From contig NZ_FNZE01000014.1 in the NCBI RefSeq assembly GCF_900109175.1, positions 1-64,000 on the forward strand: a stretch of DNA of 64,000 nucleotides, read 5' to 3'. This document shows positions 53,854 to 62,520 of the stretch, one piece after another. Each line of letters opens with the position of its first letter. The stretch's first letter is position 1. Origin of the DNA: Pseudomonas linyingensis. Its GTDB lineage: Bacteria > Pseudomonadota > Gammaproteobacteria > Pseudomonadales > Pseudomonadaceae. Below the pieces are notes generated by a model, which made no database searches, was not told the origin of the DNA, and saw nothing but the letters and a program-made list of their open reading frames with translations. A program made the position numbers and the translations under genes.

Positions 53854-54834
53854 ATGCGCATCACCCTGCAACCCTCCGGCCTCAGCCTGGAACTGCTGCC
53901 CGGCGAGCGCATCCTCGACGGTGCGCGCCGGCTGGGCTTCGACTGCCCGCAGAGCTGTCGCAACGGCAACTGCCACGTCTGTGCCGCGCTGCTGGTTGAA
54001 GGCAAGGTACGTCAGCAGGGCGTCGAGCTGGAGCATGGCGAGCTGTTCACCTGCGTCGCCGAGCCGCTGGAAGACTGTCTGCTGCACTGGGACGGCGTGC
54101 TGGCGCCCGGCGAGCTGCCGCTACGCAAGCTGGCCTGCCAGCTGGTCGAGTGTGCCGCCGTGGGCGGCGACGTGTTCCGCCTGCGCCTGCGCGCACCGGC
54201 CGGCAAGCCGCCGCGCTACCATGCCGGCCAGTACCTGCTGCTCGAGCGCGAGGACGGCAGCCAGGCGGCCTTCTCGATCGCCTCGGCGCCCCACGCCGGC
54301 CGCGAGCTGGAGCTGCACATCCTCGCCCGCGACGACGGCACCCGCAACCTGCTCGAGTTCATCCGCCGCCAGGGGCTGGCCCGCGTGCAGCTGCCGTTCG
54401 GCGACTGCCACCTGGCCGAACTGCCCGTAGGTCCCTTGTTGCTGCTCGCCGCTGGTACCGGATTGGCGCAGATGCACAGCCTAATCGAGCACTGCCGCTC
54501 CGCCGGCTTTGCCCATCCGGTGCACCTTTACTGGGGCGTACGGCGCCCGCAGGAGTTCTACCGCCTGCCGGTCTGGGAGGAGTGGCAGCGGCGGCCCAAC
54601 CTGTTCCTGCATCCGGTGGTCAGCGATCCGCAGCCGGACGATGGCTGGAGCGGGCGCTGTGGCCTGCTGCATCAGGCGGTGTGCGCCGACTTCCCCGACC
54701 TGGCTGAACTGCACGTCTACGCCAGCGGATCGCCGGCGATGGTCTATGGCACGCTGGATGCGTTGGTCGCGGCGGGCATGGACGCGCGGCAGATGCGTGC
54801 CGACGTGTTCGTCTATGCGCCGCGGCCGGCCTGA
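53854..54834 (+). CDS. Ferredoxin-linked NAD(P)H-flavin reductase
   Basis: The protein has 326 residues. An N-terminal plant-type 2Fe-2S domain has C35, C40, C43 and C67 (CPQSCRNGNCHVC...FTCVA). An FAD domain (YHAGQYLLLEREDGSQAAFSI; RxYS-like site) and an NAD domain (LLLLAAGTGLAQMHSLIE, YWGVRRPQEFY) follow. Proteins of this layout are often annotated as CDP-6-deoxy-delta-3,4-glucoseen reductase (AscD-like). Here next to ubiD a role as electron donor for an unknown oxygenase or as flavin reductase is as likely. GGGAG lies five bases before the ATG at 53854. Confidence 0.85.
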   Translation: MRITLQPSGLSLELLPGERILDGARRLGFDCPQSCRNGNCHVCAALLVEGKVRQQGVELEHGELFTCVAEPLEDCLLHWDGVLAPGELPLRKLACQLVECAAVGGDVFRLRLRAPAGKPPRYHAGQYLLLEREDGSQAAFSIASAPHAGRELELHILARDDGTRNLLEFIRRQGLARVQLPFGDCHLAELPVGPLLLLAAGTGLAQMHSLIEHCRSAGFAHPVHLYWGVRRPQEFYRLPVWEEWQRRPNLFLHPVVSDPQPDDGWSGRCGLLHQAVCADFPDLAELHVYASGSPAMVYGTLDALVAAGMDARQMRADVFVYAPRPA

Positions 54835-55031
54835 GGCGTCGCTCACCGCTCGACTGTGGACGCGGTCGCAGGCCGCGCATTTGCCGACCGCCGGTTGCAC
54901 GGACAAATTGCATGGCCGGCCGACTTGCCGGAGAATGCGCCCGCTCGAGCTCAGCCTCGAGCCGCCCGCCAGGTCGCCAGAGAAGCGCCGGCGCTGCGCA
55001 CTTCAGCTTGCCTGCGAGGGGGAGGCAATCG

Positions 55032-55166
55032 ATGCAACGCAAGAAACCCGACATGCTCTGGGTTCTGGTTTTCCTGTTCGGCCTAGGCGTGGTCACCACC
55101 AGCTATGCGCAGAGTTTGTGGCCGAAGCCGGGCGACCTGCCGGCGGTCTACAGCAGTAAGCCCTGA
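55032..55166 (+). CDS. Small single-pass membrane protein of 44 residues
   Basis: MQRKKPDMLWVLVFLFGLGV and VTTSYAQSLWPKPGDLPAVY form one hydrophobic helix (residues 8-24) after a basic start, with a short polar tail. GGAGG is placed eight bases before the ATG. It looks like a genuine small Pseudomonas protein of unknown function; the helix could also be an uncleaved or cleaved (SYA-Q) signal. The preceding 197 bases hold no other gene. Confidence 0.7.
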   Translation: MQRKKPDMLWVLVFLFGLGVVTTSYAQSLWPKPGDLPAVYSSKP

Positions 55167-55241
55167 TCCCCATCTGAATCCGATCCGACCTGCGCCGGCC
55201 GCGTTGATGGCTGCCGGTTGCGGCCACCTGTCGCGATGCGC

Positions 55242-55898
55242 TCACGCGTGATGCAGGTGCTGCCCGGCGCGGGCCTCTTCCAGTTCTTCCCGGCGACAGC
55301 CGGCATGCCAGCCACGGTCGGTCACGGTCGCGTGCAGCGGCACGTCCCAGCTCTCCAGCGGCAGGCGGTCGACCTGCTGGCAGGCGTGCGCCAGGCCGAG
55401 CAGGACCGGTTTCTGCCAGTTGCGGTGGCGTAGCCGGTAGGCCAGCGCGCGGTCGTAGAAACCGCCGCCCATGCCGAGTCGGCCGCCACCGTCATCGAAG
55501 CCCACCAGTGGCAGCAACAGCAGGTCGAGCGCCCATGGTCGGCGCTGGCGGCTGGCCTGCGGGCGCGGCTCGGCGATGCGAAAGCGGTTGCGCTGCAGGG
55601 ACTCGCCGGCATCGATGCGCTGGAAGCGCATGTGGGTGCGCGGCCAGCGGGCCAGCAGCGGCAGGTAGACCTGCTTGCCGCGGCGCTGCGCCTCGCGCTG
55701 CAGCAGGATCGGGTCGATCTCGCCATCGTTGGGCAGGTACAGGGCCATATGCCGGGCGCGGCGGAACAGCGGGTGCTGGGCCAGCTGGCGATACAGGCAG
55801 CGAGCCGCCTGGCGCTGCTGTGCCGGTGTGAGGGCGCGGCGCTTGGCGCGTAGCAGACGGCGCAGGGCAGGGCGGGAGTGGGTGTCGGCGTGGATCAT
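55242..55898 (-). CDS. ygfA: 5-formyltetrahydrofolate cyclo-ligase
   Basis: This 218-residue enzyme converts 5-formyl-THF to 5,10-methenyl-THF with ATP. Conserved segments are RRLLRAKRRALTPAQQ, YLPNDGEIDPILL, LLPLVGFDDGGGRLGMGGGFYDRAL and the C-terminal PLESWDVPLHATVTDRGW. It lies immediately downstream of 6S RNA on the same strand, the widely conserved ssrS-ygfA arrangement in which the two are cotranscribed and processed. The start MIHADTHSRPALRR is at 55898. Confidence 0.94.
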   Translation of the reverse strand: MIHADTHSRPALRRLLRAKRRALTPAQQRQAARCLYRQLAQHPLFRRARHMALYLPNDGEIDPILLQREAQRRGKQVYLPLLARWPRTHMRFQRIDAGESLQRNRFRIAEPRPQASRQRRPWALDLLLLPLVGFDDGGGRLGMGGGFYDRALAYRLRHRNWQKPVLLGLAHACQQVDRLPLESWDVPLHATVTDRGWHAGCRREELEEARAGQHLHHA

Positions 55899-55974
55899 TG
55901 CGGACGTCTCAGCTCGGTTTGGTGTTGGCGGCTGATGGCACGCGCAGAGAGAGTCGGAGCTGAAGCCGGAGGAA

Positions 55975-56154
55975 GGATGACTCCCCAAGGTGCCGCTGTC
56001 GGCTTAGCCCTTGAACCCGAAAGTTCAAGGTGGAGGTTGCAGGAAGCGTTAAGGCTTTCCGTCGAGCGGACATGCGCACCGGCTTCCAGCCGCAACCCCC
56101 GGGTTGTGTGAATCGGCTCAGGGACATCACCAACTGGCCAACACATCAGGGAGC
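55975..56154 (-). ncRNA. ssrS: 6S RNA
   Basis: About 180 bases on the minus strand between zapA and ygfA hold the Pseudomonas 6S pattern. The 5' part contains CCCTGAGCCGATTC and the 3' part CTTGAACTTTCGGGTTCAAG followed by GGCTAAGCCGACAGCGGCAC. The termini pair (GCTCCC near the 5' end with GGGGAG near the 3' end), closing the long rod. 6S RNA mimics an open promoter and sequesters sigma-70 RNA polymerase in stationary phase. The ends are approximate to about ten bases. Confidence 0.9.
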
Positions 56155-56186
56155 TGTGGGTGAGTTTACCGCAAACTCCGCGCTTG

Positions 56187-56495
56187 TCATCCCTGCCGTT
56201 GCTCCGCCTCCTCCTGCAGGGCCCGATCGACCCTTTCCAGCAGCTCGCGCACCTGTTCGCGGGTGTCGCCGGCGACCGCGCTGCCCTGCTGCTGCAGCAG
56301 CTCGTGGGCGATGTTCAGGGCGGCGAGCACGGCGATGCGGTCGGCGCCGATCACCTTGCCGCTGTTGCGGATCTCGCGCATCTTGCCGTCCAGGTAGCGT
56401 GCGGCGCTTTCCAGATTGGCGCGCTGCTGGGGCGGACAGTGGATGGGGTAGTCCTTGTCGAGAATCTTCACCGTGACGGTTTGCGGCTGGGTCAT
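56187..56495 (-). CDS. zapA: Cell division protein ZapA
   Basis: This 102-residue protein has an N-terminal beta-rich head (VTVKILDKDYPIHCPPQQRANLE) and the conserved SAARYLDGKMREIR, followed by a C-terminal coiled coil (REQVRELLERVDRALQEEAEQ). ZapA tetramers crosslink FtsZ filaments. The ATG overlaps the stop of the gene upstream (ATGA). 6S RNA starts 32 bases downstream of its stop codon. Confidence 0.95.
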   Translation of the reverse strand: MTQPQTVTVKILDKDYPIHCPPQQRANLESAARYLDGKMREIRNSGKVIGADRIAVLAALNIAHELLQQQGSAVAGDTREQVRELLERVDRALQEEAEQRQG

Positions 56496-56701
56496 GAGTC
56501 CTGCTCCAGGGCCTTGAGGCGCGAAATCATCGATTCGACCGTGTGGCGGGCCAGTTCGTTCTGTTCGATGAGGCGCGCGCGTTCCTCGCGCCACTGCCGC
56601 TCGCTGCTGCGCAGCTGGTGGTTTTCCGTGCGCAGCTGTTCGGCCAGGCGGATCAGCTGATCGATCTTCGCCGTCAGGGCGTTGAGGTCGGCGTCTTCCA
56701 T
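56492..56701 (-). CDS. TIGR02449-like small coiled-coil protein
   Basis: This 69-residue protein is almost entirely coiled coil ([44 protein letters not shown]). It resembles the TIGR02449/ZapB-like family that regularly precedes zapA in Pseudomonas; a division-related role is inferred from that coupling. The start MEDADLNAL at 56701 was chosen by family length. The stop overlaps the zapA start by four bases. Confidence 0.85.
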   Translation of the reverse strand: MEDADLNALTAKIDQLIRLAEQLRTENHQLRSSERQWREERARLIEQNELARHTVESMISRLKALEQDS

Positions 56702-56847
56702 GGGCTCATGCTCGGGGCGCTGAATGGTCCAATGACTATACAACACAACCGCCATTCGCGCGGCCGGCGCCCGCTGGCGCCGATGGTCTTGGGCGGGGCG
56801 CCGGTGCTAGCATGGGGGCCTCGATTCCAGACCTTCCGCCTGCCGCC

Positions 56848-57411
56848 ATGACCCTGCCTGCCTCTGCCTATTCCGCTTTTGCTGCCCTGCTGACCGCTGC
56901 CGGCCAGTCCATTTCGCCCGCCGAACTGCATGGCCTGCTGCTGGGGCGTACCTGCGCCGGCGCAGGCTTCGATGCCGACCTGTGGCTGGCGTCCGCCGGC
57001 GAGCTGCTCGACACGCCGCCCGACGAGCGCCTGCGCCAGGCCCTGGTCGGCCTGCAGGGCATGGTCAAGAGCGAGCTGGAGGCCGGCGAGCTGTCGCTGG
57101 TCTTGCTGCTGCCGGCCGACGAGGCGCCGCTGGCCGAGCGGGCCGCGGCCCTGGGCCAGTGGTGCCAGGGTTTCCTCACCGGGTTCGGCCTGACCGCCCG
57201 TCAGGGCAAGCTGTCCGCCGAGGCCGAGGAGGTGCTGCAGGACCTGGCGGCCATCGCGCGCATCGAGGAGTCGCTGGAGGAATCGGACGACGCCGAGACC
57301 GACTACATGGAGGTCATGGAGTACCTGCGGGTCGCACCCCTGCTACTGCTCAGCGAGTGCGGCGGACTGCCGGTGAAGCCCGCGACCGACGCCAAACCTT
57401 CCCTGCACTGA
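56848..57411 (+). CDS. ygfB: UPF0149 (YgfB) family protein
   Basis: This 187-residue helical protein has the family segments [31 protein letters not shown] and [15 protein letters not shown]-like [10 protein letters not shown]. In P. aeruginosa YgfB was reported to repress alpA and the muropeptide amidase ampDh3, affecting beta-lactam resistance. Start ATG 56848 ([11 protein letters not shown]). It leads the pepP-ubiH-ubiI run with a 20-base gap. Confidence 0.9.
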   Translation: MTLPASAYSAFAALLTAAGQSISPAELHGLLLGRTCAGAGFDADLWLASAGELLDTPPDERLRQALVGLQGMVKSELEAGELSLVLLLPADEAPLAERAAALGQWCQGFLTGFGLTARQGKLSAEAEEVLQDLAAIARIEESLEESDDAETDYMEVMEYLRVAPLLLLSECGGLPVKPATDAKPSLH

Positions 57412-57431
57412 TCCGACCCGAGAGGCGCGCC

Positions 57432-58766
57432 ATGACCCGTATTGCCCCGTCCGAGTATGCCCGTCGCCGCCAGGCACTGATGCAGCAGATGGAGCCGGGC
57501 AGCATCGCCCTGCTGCCGGCGGCGCCCGTACAGATCCGCAACCGCGACGTCGAGCAGGCCTATCGTCAGGACAGCGACTTCCAGTACCTGACCGGCTTCC
57601 CCGAGCCGGAAGCGGTGCTGGCGCTGATTCCCGGGCGGGCTGAGGGCGAGTACGTGCTGTTCTGCCGCGAGCGCAATCCCGAGCGTGAGCTGTGGGAGGG
57701 CCTGCGCGCCGGCCAGGAGGGCGCGCTGCGCAACTACGGCGCCGACCAGGCCTTCGCCATCGGCGTCATCGATGAGGTTCTCCCCGGCCTGATCGCCGGC
57801 CTCTCGCGCGTTTACTACGCCATGGGTGTCAACCCCGAGTTCGACCGCCAGCTGGTCGGCTGGATCAACGACGTGCGCAGCAAGGCACGCCATGGCGCCA
57901 CGGTGCCCACCGAGTTCGTCGCCCTCGACCACCGCTTGCATGAGATGCGCCTGATCAAGTCGGCTGGCGAGGTCGCGGTGATGCGCGAGGCTGCGGAAAT
58001 CTCCGCACGAGCCCATGTGCGTGCCATGCAGGCCAGCCGTGCAGGGCTGTACGAGTACCACCTGGAGGCCGAGCTTGACTACGAGTTCCGCAAGGGGGGC
58101 GCCAAGCTGCCGGCCTACGGCTCGATCGTCGCGGCCGGCCGCAATGCCTGCATCCTGCACTACCGCGAGAACGACGACGTGCTCAAGGACGGCGATCTGG
58201 TGCTGATCGATGCGGCCTGCGAGATCGACTGCTACGCCAGCGACATCACCCGCACCTTCCCGGTCAGCGGCACCTTCTCCGCCGAGCAGAAGGCCATCTA
58301 CGAACTGGTGCTCCGCGCCCAGGAAGCCGCCTTCGACGAAATTGCCCCGGGCAAGCACTGGAACCAGGCCCACGAGGCCACGCTGCGGGTGATCACTGCC
58401 GGCCTGGTGGAGCTGGGTCTGCTCGCCGGCGAGGTCGACGAGCTGATCGAGGGCGAGGCCTACAAGCCCTTCTACATGCACCGCGCCGGGCACTGGCTGG
58501 GCATGGACGTGCACGACGTCGGCGACTACAAGATCGGCGGCACCTGGCGCGAGCTGGAGCCGGGCATGAGCATGACCGTCGAGCCGGGCATCTACATCGC
58601 CCCCGACAACCACGCGGTCGAGGCGCGTTGGCGCGGCATCGGTGTGCGCATTGAGGACGACGTGGTGGTGACCGAGACCGGCTGCACGATCCTTACCGAC
58701 GGCGTACCCAAGACGGTCGCCGAGATCGAGGCGCTGATGGCTGCCGCGCGCAGCCGGGCGGCCTGA
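57432..58766 (+). CDS. pepP: Xaa-Pro aminopeptidase P
   Basis: This 444-residue metallopeptidase has the creatinase/pita-bread fold and removes N-terminal residues before proline. The five metal ligands are visible in LIDAACEIDCYASDITRTFP (two Asp), MHRAGHWLGMDVHD (His), VEPGIYI (Glu) and IRIEDDVVV (Glu). The start MTRIAPSEYARRR is at 57432. ubiH follows after four bases. Confidence 0.96.
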   Translation: MTRIAPSEYARRRQALMQQMEPGSIALLPAAPVQIRNRDVEQAYRQDSDFQYLTGFPEPEAVLALIPGRAEGEYVLFCRERNPERELWEGLRAGQEGALRNYGADQAFAIGVIDEVLPGLIAGLSRVYYAMGVNPEFDRQLVGWINDVRSKARHGATVPTEFVALDHRLHEMRLIKSAGEVAVMREAAEISARAHVRAMQASRAGLYEYHLEAELDYEFRKGGAKLPAYGSIVAAGRNACILHYRENDDVLKDGDLVLIDAACEIDCYASDITRTFPVSGTFSAEQKAIYELVLRAQEAAFDEIAPGKHWNQAHEATLRVITAGLVELGLLAGEVDELIEGEAYKPFYMHRAGHWLGMDVHDVGDYKIGGTWRELEPGMSMTVEPGIYIAPDNHAVEARWRGIGVRIEDDVVVTETGCTILTDGVPKTVAEIEALMAAARSRAA

Positions 58767-58770
58767 GCCT

Positions 58771-59976
58771 ATGACGGTCAGCGGACATCCCGCCGGCAGC
58801 GGCCGCATTGCCATCGTCGGTGGCGGCCTGGTCGGCGCCAGCCTGGCCCTGGCCCTGCAGCAGGGCGGCGCCCTGGCGCGGGGCTGGCAGATCAGCCTGG
58901 TCGAACCCTACGCCCCCGGCGACGGCTTCCAGCCCAGCTACGACGCGCGCTGCTCGGCGCTGGCCTGGGGCACCCGGCTGATCTACGAGCGCCTCGGCCT
59001 GTGGCCGGCGATCGCCGAGCGCGCCGAGCCGATCACCCGCATCCAGGTCTCCGAGCGTGGCCGCTTCGGCGCCACGCGCCTGGCCGCCGCGGAAGAGGGC
59101 GTGCCGGCCCTGGGCTATGTGGTGGAAAACGCCTGGCTCGGCCACTGCCTGTGGCAGGCGCTGCATGCCGACGGCCTCGACTGGCGTTGTCCGGCGCGGG
59201 TCGAGGCGGTGCAGGCGCAGGCCGGCGGCTACCGGCTGACCCTCGACGACGGCAGTCCGCTGGACTGCGAGCTGCTGGTGCTGGCCGACGGTGGCCGTTC
59301 CGACCTGCGCGAGCAGCTGGGTATCCAGCTGCGCCGCACCCCCTATGGACAGACCGCGCTGATCGCCAATGTCACCCCGGCCGAGCCGCACGGCGGGGAG
59401 GCCTTCGAACGCTTCACGACGGACGGGCCGATGGCCCTGCTGCCGCTGGCGGACAACCGTTGCGCGCTGGTCTGGACCCGCCCCGATGCCGACGCCGCGC
59501 GCCTGCTGGCGCTGGACGAGCGCGGCTTCCTCGCCGAGCTGCAGCAGGCGTTCGGCTATCGCCTCGGGGCCTTCCGCAAGGTCGGTGCACGACACAGCTA
59601 CCCGCTGGCGCTGCTCGAGGCCGAGGAGCAGGTGCGCAGCCATCTGGTGTTGGTCGGCAACGCTGCCCACGGTCTGCACCCGATTGCCGGCCAGGGCTAC
59701 AACCTTTCCTTGCGCGACGTCATGGCGCTGGCCGAGACCCTGCTGCAGGATGGTGCGCGGCTGGGCGATCTGAGCCAGCTGCAGGGCTACCTGGCCCGCC
59801 AACGTCTGGATCAGACGCTGACCGTGGGCTTTTCCGACCGGGTCACCCGGCTGTTTTCCAACGACCGCCCGGCACTGGCGCAGCTGCGCAACCTGGGCCT
59901 GCTCGGCCTGGAACTGTGCCCGCCGGCCAAGCACTGGTTCGCCCGTCAGGCCATGGGTCTCGGCACCCGGCCCTGA
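58771..59976 (+). CDS. ubiH: UbiH flavin monooxygenase (ubiquinone synthesis)
   Basis: This 401-residue class A flavin hydroxylase binds FAD through AIVGGGLVGASLALAL and the second motif LVGNAAHGLHPIAGQGYNLSL; the DG motif lies in LLVLADGGRSDLR. UbiH hydroxylates C1 of 2-octaprenylphenol intermediates. The pepP-ubiH order is conserved in Pseudomonas. UbiK, encoded at 13739, supports these enzymes. Confidence 0.94.
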   Translation: MTVSGHPAGSGRIAIVGGGLVGASLALALQQGGALARGWQISLVEPYAPGDGFQPSYDARCSALAWGTRLIYERLGLWPAIAERAEPITRIQVSERGRFGATRLAAAEEGVPALGYVVENAWLGHCLWQALHADGLDWRCPARVEAVQAQAGGYRLTLDDGSPLDCELLVLADGGRSDLREQLGIQLRRTPYGQTALIANVTPAEPHGGEAFERFTTDGPMALLPLADNRCALVWTRPDADAARLLALDERGFLAELQQAFGYRLGAFRKVGARHSYPLALLEAEEQVRSHLVLVGNAAHGLHPIAGQGYNLSLRDVMALAETLLQDGARLGDLSQLQGYLARQRLDQTLTVGFSDRVTRLFSNDRPALAQLRNLGLLGLELCPPAKHWFARQAMGLGTRP

Positions 59977-60034
59977 GCCAGCGGTTCACCTTTCGATTCA
60001 CCCGCCCTGCAGCAGGGCGCGAGGAGCAGCGAAG

Positions 60035-61285
60035 ATGCAAGCAGACCTGATCATCGTCGGCGCCGGCATGGTCGGCAGCGCGCTGGCCCTGGCCCTCAGG
60101 GACAGCGGCCTGCGCATCCTGCTGCTGGACGGCGGGTCGCTGGAGCTGGCGCCGTTCGACGCCGCCGGGCCCTTCGAGCCGCGGGTCAGCGCGCTGTCCG
60201 AGGCCAGCCGGCGCATCCTCCAGCGCCTCGGCGCCTGGGAGGGCATCGCCGCGCGGCGGGCCGCGCCCTACCGGGCGATGCAGGTATGGGACGGTTCCGG
60301 CACCGGGCAGATCCACTTCTCCGCCGCCAGCGTGCACGCCGAGGTGCTCGGCCACATCGTCGAGAACCGCGTGGTGCAGGACGCCCTGCTCGAGCGCCTG
60401 CAGGACAGCGGCATCGAACTGCTGGCCAGCGCGCGCCTCGAACAGCTGCGCCGTTCCGGCGCCGGCTGGCTGCTGCAGCTGGCCGACGGCCGCGAGCTGC
60501 GCGCGCCGCTGCTGGTCGCCGCCGACGGCGCCCAGTCCGCGGTGCGCCGCCTGGCCGGTTGCGCCACCCGCGAGTGGGACTACCTGCACCACGCCATCGT
60601 CACCAGCGTGCGTTGCGAGAAGGACCACCAGTCCACCGCCTGGCAGCGCTTCACCGACGACGGTCCGCTGGCCTTCCTGCCGCTCGAGCGTGACGGCGAC
60701 CGCCACTGGTGCTCGATCGTCTGGTCGTGCACGCCGGCCGAGGCCGAGCGGCTGATGGCGCTGGACGACGGCGCCTTTGCCAGCGAGCTGGGCCGCGCCT
60801 TCGAGCAGCGCCTCGGCGCGGTACTCGAGGTCGATCCGCGCTTGTGTCTTCCGCTGCGCCAGCGCCACGCCAAGCGCTACGTCGAGAAAGGGCTGGCGCT
60901 GATCGGCGATGCTGCGCACAGCATCCATCCGCTGGCCGGCCAGGGCGTCAACCTCGGTTTCCTCGATGCGGCGACCCTCGCCGAGGGGCTGCTGCACGCC
61001 CATGACCGTGGCGAGAACCTGGCCGACAGCCGCGTGCTCGGCCGCTTCGAGCGCCGGCGCATGCCGCACAACCTGGCGATGATGGTGGCCATGGAAGGCT
61101 TCGAACGCCTGTTCCAGGCCGACCCGCTGCCGCTGCGCTGGCTGCGCAATGCCGGTCTGCGCCTGATGGATGGGCATCACGAGGCTAAGGGCCTGTTCGT
61201 GCGCCAGGCGCTGGGCCTCTCCGGCGATCTGCCCGCGCTGGCCCGGGCATGCGGCACTGACGCGGATCAAAAAAGACGCGCCTGA
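60035..61285 (+). CDS. ubiI: UbiI/VisC-type flavin monooxygenase (ubiquinone synthesis)
   Basis: This 416-residue paralogue of UbiH has FAD motifs IIVGAGMVGSALALAL and LIGDAAHSIHPLAGQGVNLGF and the DG motif LLVAADGAQSAVR. By position downstream of ubiH it corresponds to VisC/UbiI, which hydroxylates C5, but Pseudomonas also uses other C5/C6 hydroxylases, so the carbon attacked is inferred. GAGGAG lies eight bases before the ATG. Confidence 0.88.
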   Translation: MQADLIIVGAGMVGSALALALRDSGLRILLLDGGSLELAPFDAAGPFEPRVSALSEASRRILQRLGAWEGIAARRAAPYRAMQVWDGSGTGQIHFSAASVHAEVLGHIVENRVVQDALLERLQDSGIELLASARLEQLRRSGAGWLLQLADGRELRAPLLVAADGAQSAVRRLAGCATREWDYLHHAIVTSVRCEKDHQSTAWQRFTDDGPLAFLPLERDGDRHWCSIVWSCTPAEAERLMALDDGAFASELGRAFEQRLGAVLEVDPRLCLPLRQRHAKRYVEKGLALIGDAAHSIHPLAGQGVNLGFLDAATLAEGLLHAHDRGENLADSRVLGRFERRRMPHNLAMMVAMEGFERLFQADPLPLRWLRNAGLRLMDGHHEAKGLFVRQALGLSGDLPALARACGTDADQKRRA

Positions 61286-61312
61286 GCAATCTTAGCGGTT
61301 GAGAAGCTAAAT

Positions 61313-61331
61313 GGGATTAACTATCATTTTC
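61313..61331 (-). promoter_or_regulatory. Possible Fur box before fbpA
   Basis: On the minus strand GAAAATGATAGTTAATCCC matches the Fur consensus at 13 of 19 positions, with core AATGATA. It lies 31 bases before the fbpA start in a short AT-rich gap. Confidence 0.5.
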
Positions 61332-61362
61332 CCAACTCAACCCTTCGTACGAGGCGTGTTCC

Positions 61363-62364
61363 ATGCAGGCAAACAAGAAGATCCTGGCAGCCCTGGCGCT
61401 GACCACCCTGGCCGGTACCGTGCAGGCCGCCGACGAGGTCGTGGTCTATTCGGCGCGCATCGACGAGCTGATCAAGCCGGTGTTCGACCAGTACACCGCC
61501 AAGACCGGGGTCAAGGTCAAGTTCATCACCGACAAGGAAGCGCCACTGCTGGCGCGCCTGAAGGCCGAGGGCGAGAACACCCCGGCCGACCTGCTGATCA
61601 CCGTGGATGCCGGCAACCTCTGGCAGGCCGAGCAGGAAGGCGTGCTCAAGCCGCTGCAGTCCAAGGTCATCGACGCCAACATCCCCAGCCAGTACCGCTC
61701 CAGCACCGGCGCCTGGACTGGCCTGTCGCTGCGCGCGCGGACCATCGTCTACTCCACCGCGCGGGTCAAGCCGGCCGAGCTGAGCACCTATGAGGCGCTG
61801 GCCGACAAGAACTGGGAAGGCCGCCTGTGCCTGCGCTCCAGCAAGAAGGTCTACAACCAGTCGCTGACCGCCACCCTGATCGAGACCCACGGTGCCGAGA
61901 AGGCCGAGCAGATCGTCAAGGGCTGGGTCGCCAACCTGGCTACCGATCCGTTCGCCGACGACACCGCGCTGATCCAGGCCATCGACGCCGGCCAGTGCGA
62001 CGTGGGCATCGTCAACACCTACTACTACGGCCGTCTGCACCAGCAGCAGCCGGACCTCAAGGCCAAGCTGTTCTGGCCGAACCAGGCCGACCGCGGCGTG
62101 CATGTCAACCTGGCCGGCGCCGGCGTGACCAAGCATGCCCCGCATGCCGAGGCCGCGCAGCAGCTGCTGGAGTGGATGACCAGTGAGGAAGCCCAGGGCG
62201 TGTTCGCCGGGGTCAACCAGGAATACCCGGCCAACCCGAAGGTCGCGCCGTCCAAGGAAGTGGCCGCCTGGGGCAGCTTCAAGGCCGACAGCATCCCGGT
62301 GGAAGTGGCTGGCAAGCGCCAGGCCGAAGCGATCCGCCTGATGGATCGTGCCGGCTGGAACTGA
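61363..62364 (+). CDS. fbpA: Ferric iron ABC transporter, periplasmic binding protein
   Basis: This 333-residue protein of the FbpA/FutA class has a signal peptide ending TVQAA (~22). It has the opening [19 protein letters not shown], and the hinge tyrosines in NTYYYGRLH, which coordinate Fe(III) in this family. It delivers ferric iron to the permease encoded downstream. A terminator and a direct repeat separate it from the permease, which should make binding protein more abundant than permease. Confidence 0.94.
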   Translation: MQANKKILAALALTTLAGTVQAADEVVVYSARIDELIKPVFDQYTAKTGVKVKFITDKEAPLLARLKAEGENTPADLLITVDAGNLWQAEQEGVLKPLQSKVIDANIPSQYRSSTGAWTGLSLRARTIVYSTARVKPAELSTYEALADKNWEGRLCLRSSKKVYNQSLTATLIETHGAEKAEQIVKGWVANLATDPFADDTALIQAIDAGQCDVGIVNTYYYGRLHQQQPDLKAKLFWPNQADRGVHVNLAGAGVTKHAPHAEAAQQLLEWMTSEEAQGVFAGVNQEYPANPKVAPSKEVAAWGSFKADSIPVEVAGKRQAEAIRLMDRAGWN

Positions 62365-62390
62365 TTCCCGTCCGCCTTTGGTTATACTCG

Positions 62391-62424
62391 ACGCCCCGGC
62401 CGCCCAGCCGGGGCGTTTTTGTTT
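62391..62424 (+). terminator. Intrinsic terminator between fbpA and fbpB
   Basis: A perfect 10-bp stem ACGCCCCGGC / GCCGGGGCGT with loop CGCCCA is followed by TTTTGTTTT. Readthrough or a separate promoter must supply fbpB. Confidence 0.9.
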
Positions 62425-62438
62425 TGGCCGCCGTTGTC

Positions 62439-62474
62439 TGAGCATGCCTTTTGCGGTTTGAGCATGCTTTTTGC
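62439..62474 (+). repeat. 16-bp direct repeat with 20-bp period before fbpB
   Basis: TGAGCATGCCTTTTGC (62439-62454) recurs as TGAGCATGCTTTTTGC (62459-62474) with one mismatch. Each unit holds the palindrome GCATGC. The site lies between the fbpA terminator and the fbpB start, where an operator would be expected. Confidence 0.85.
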
Positions 62475-62520
62475 AATTGGGAACTGGCCCCGTCCCTGAT
62501 CCGCCCGCCAAGGAGTCTGC

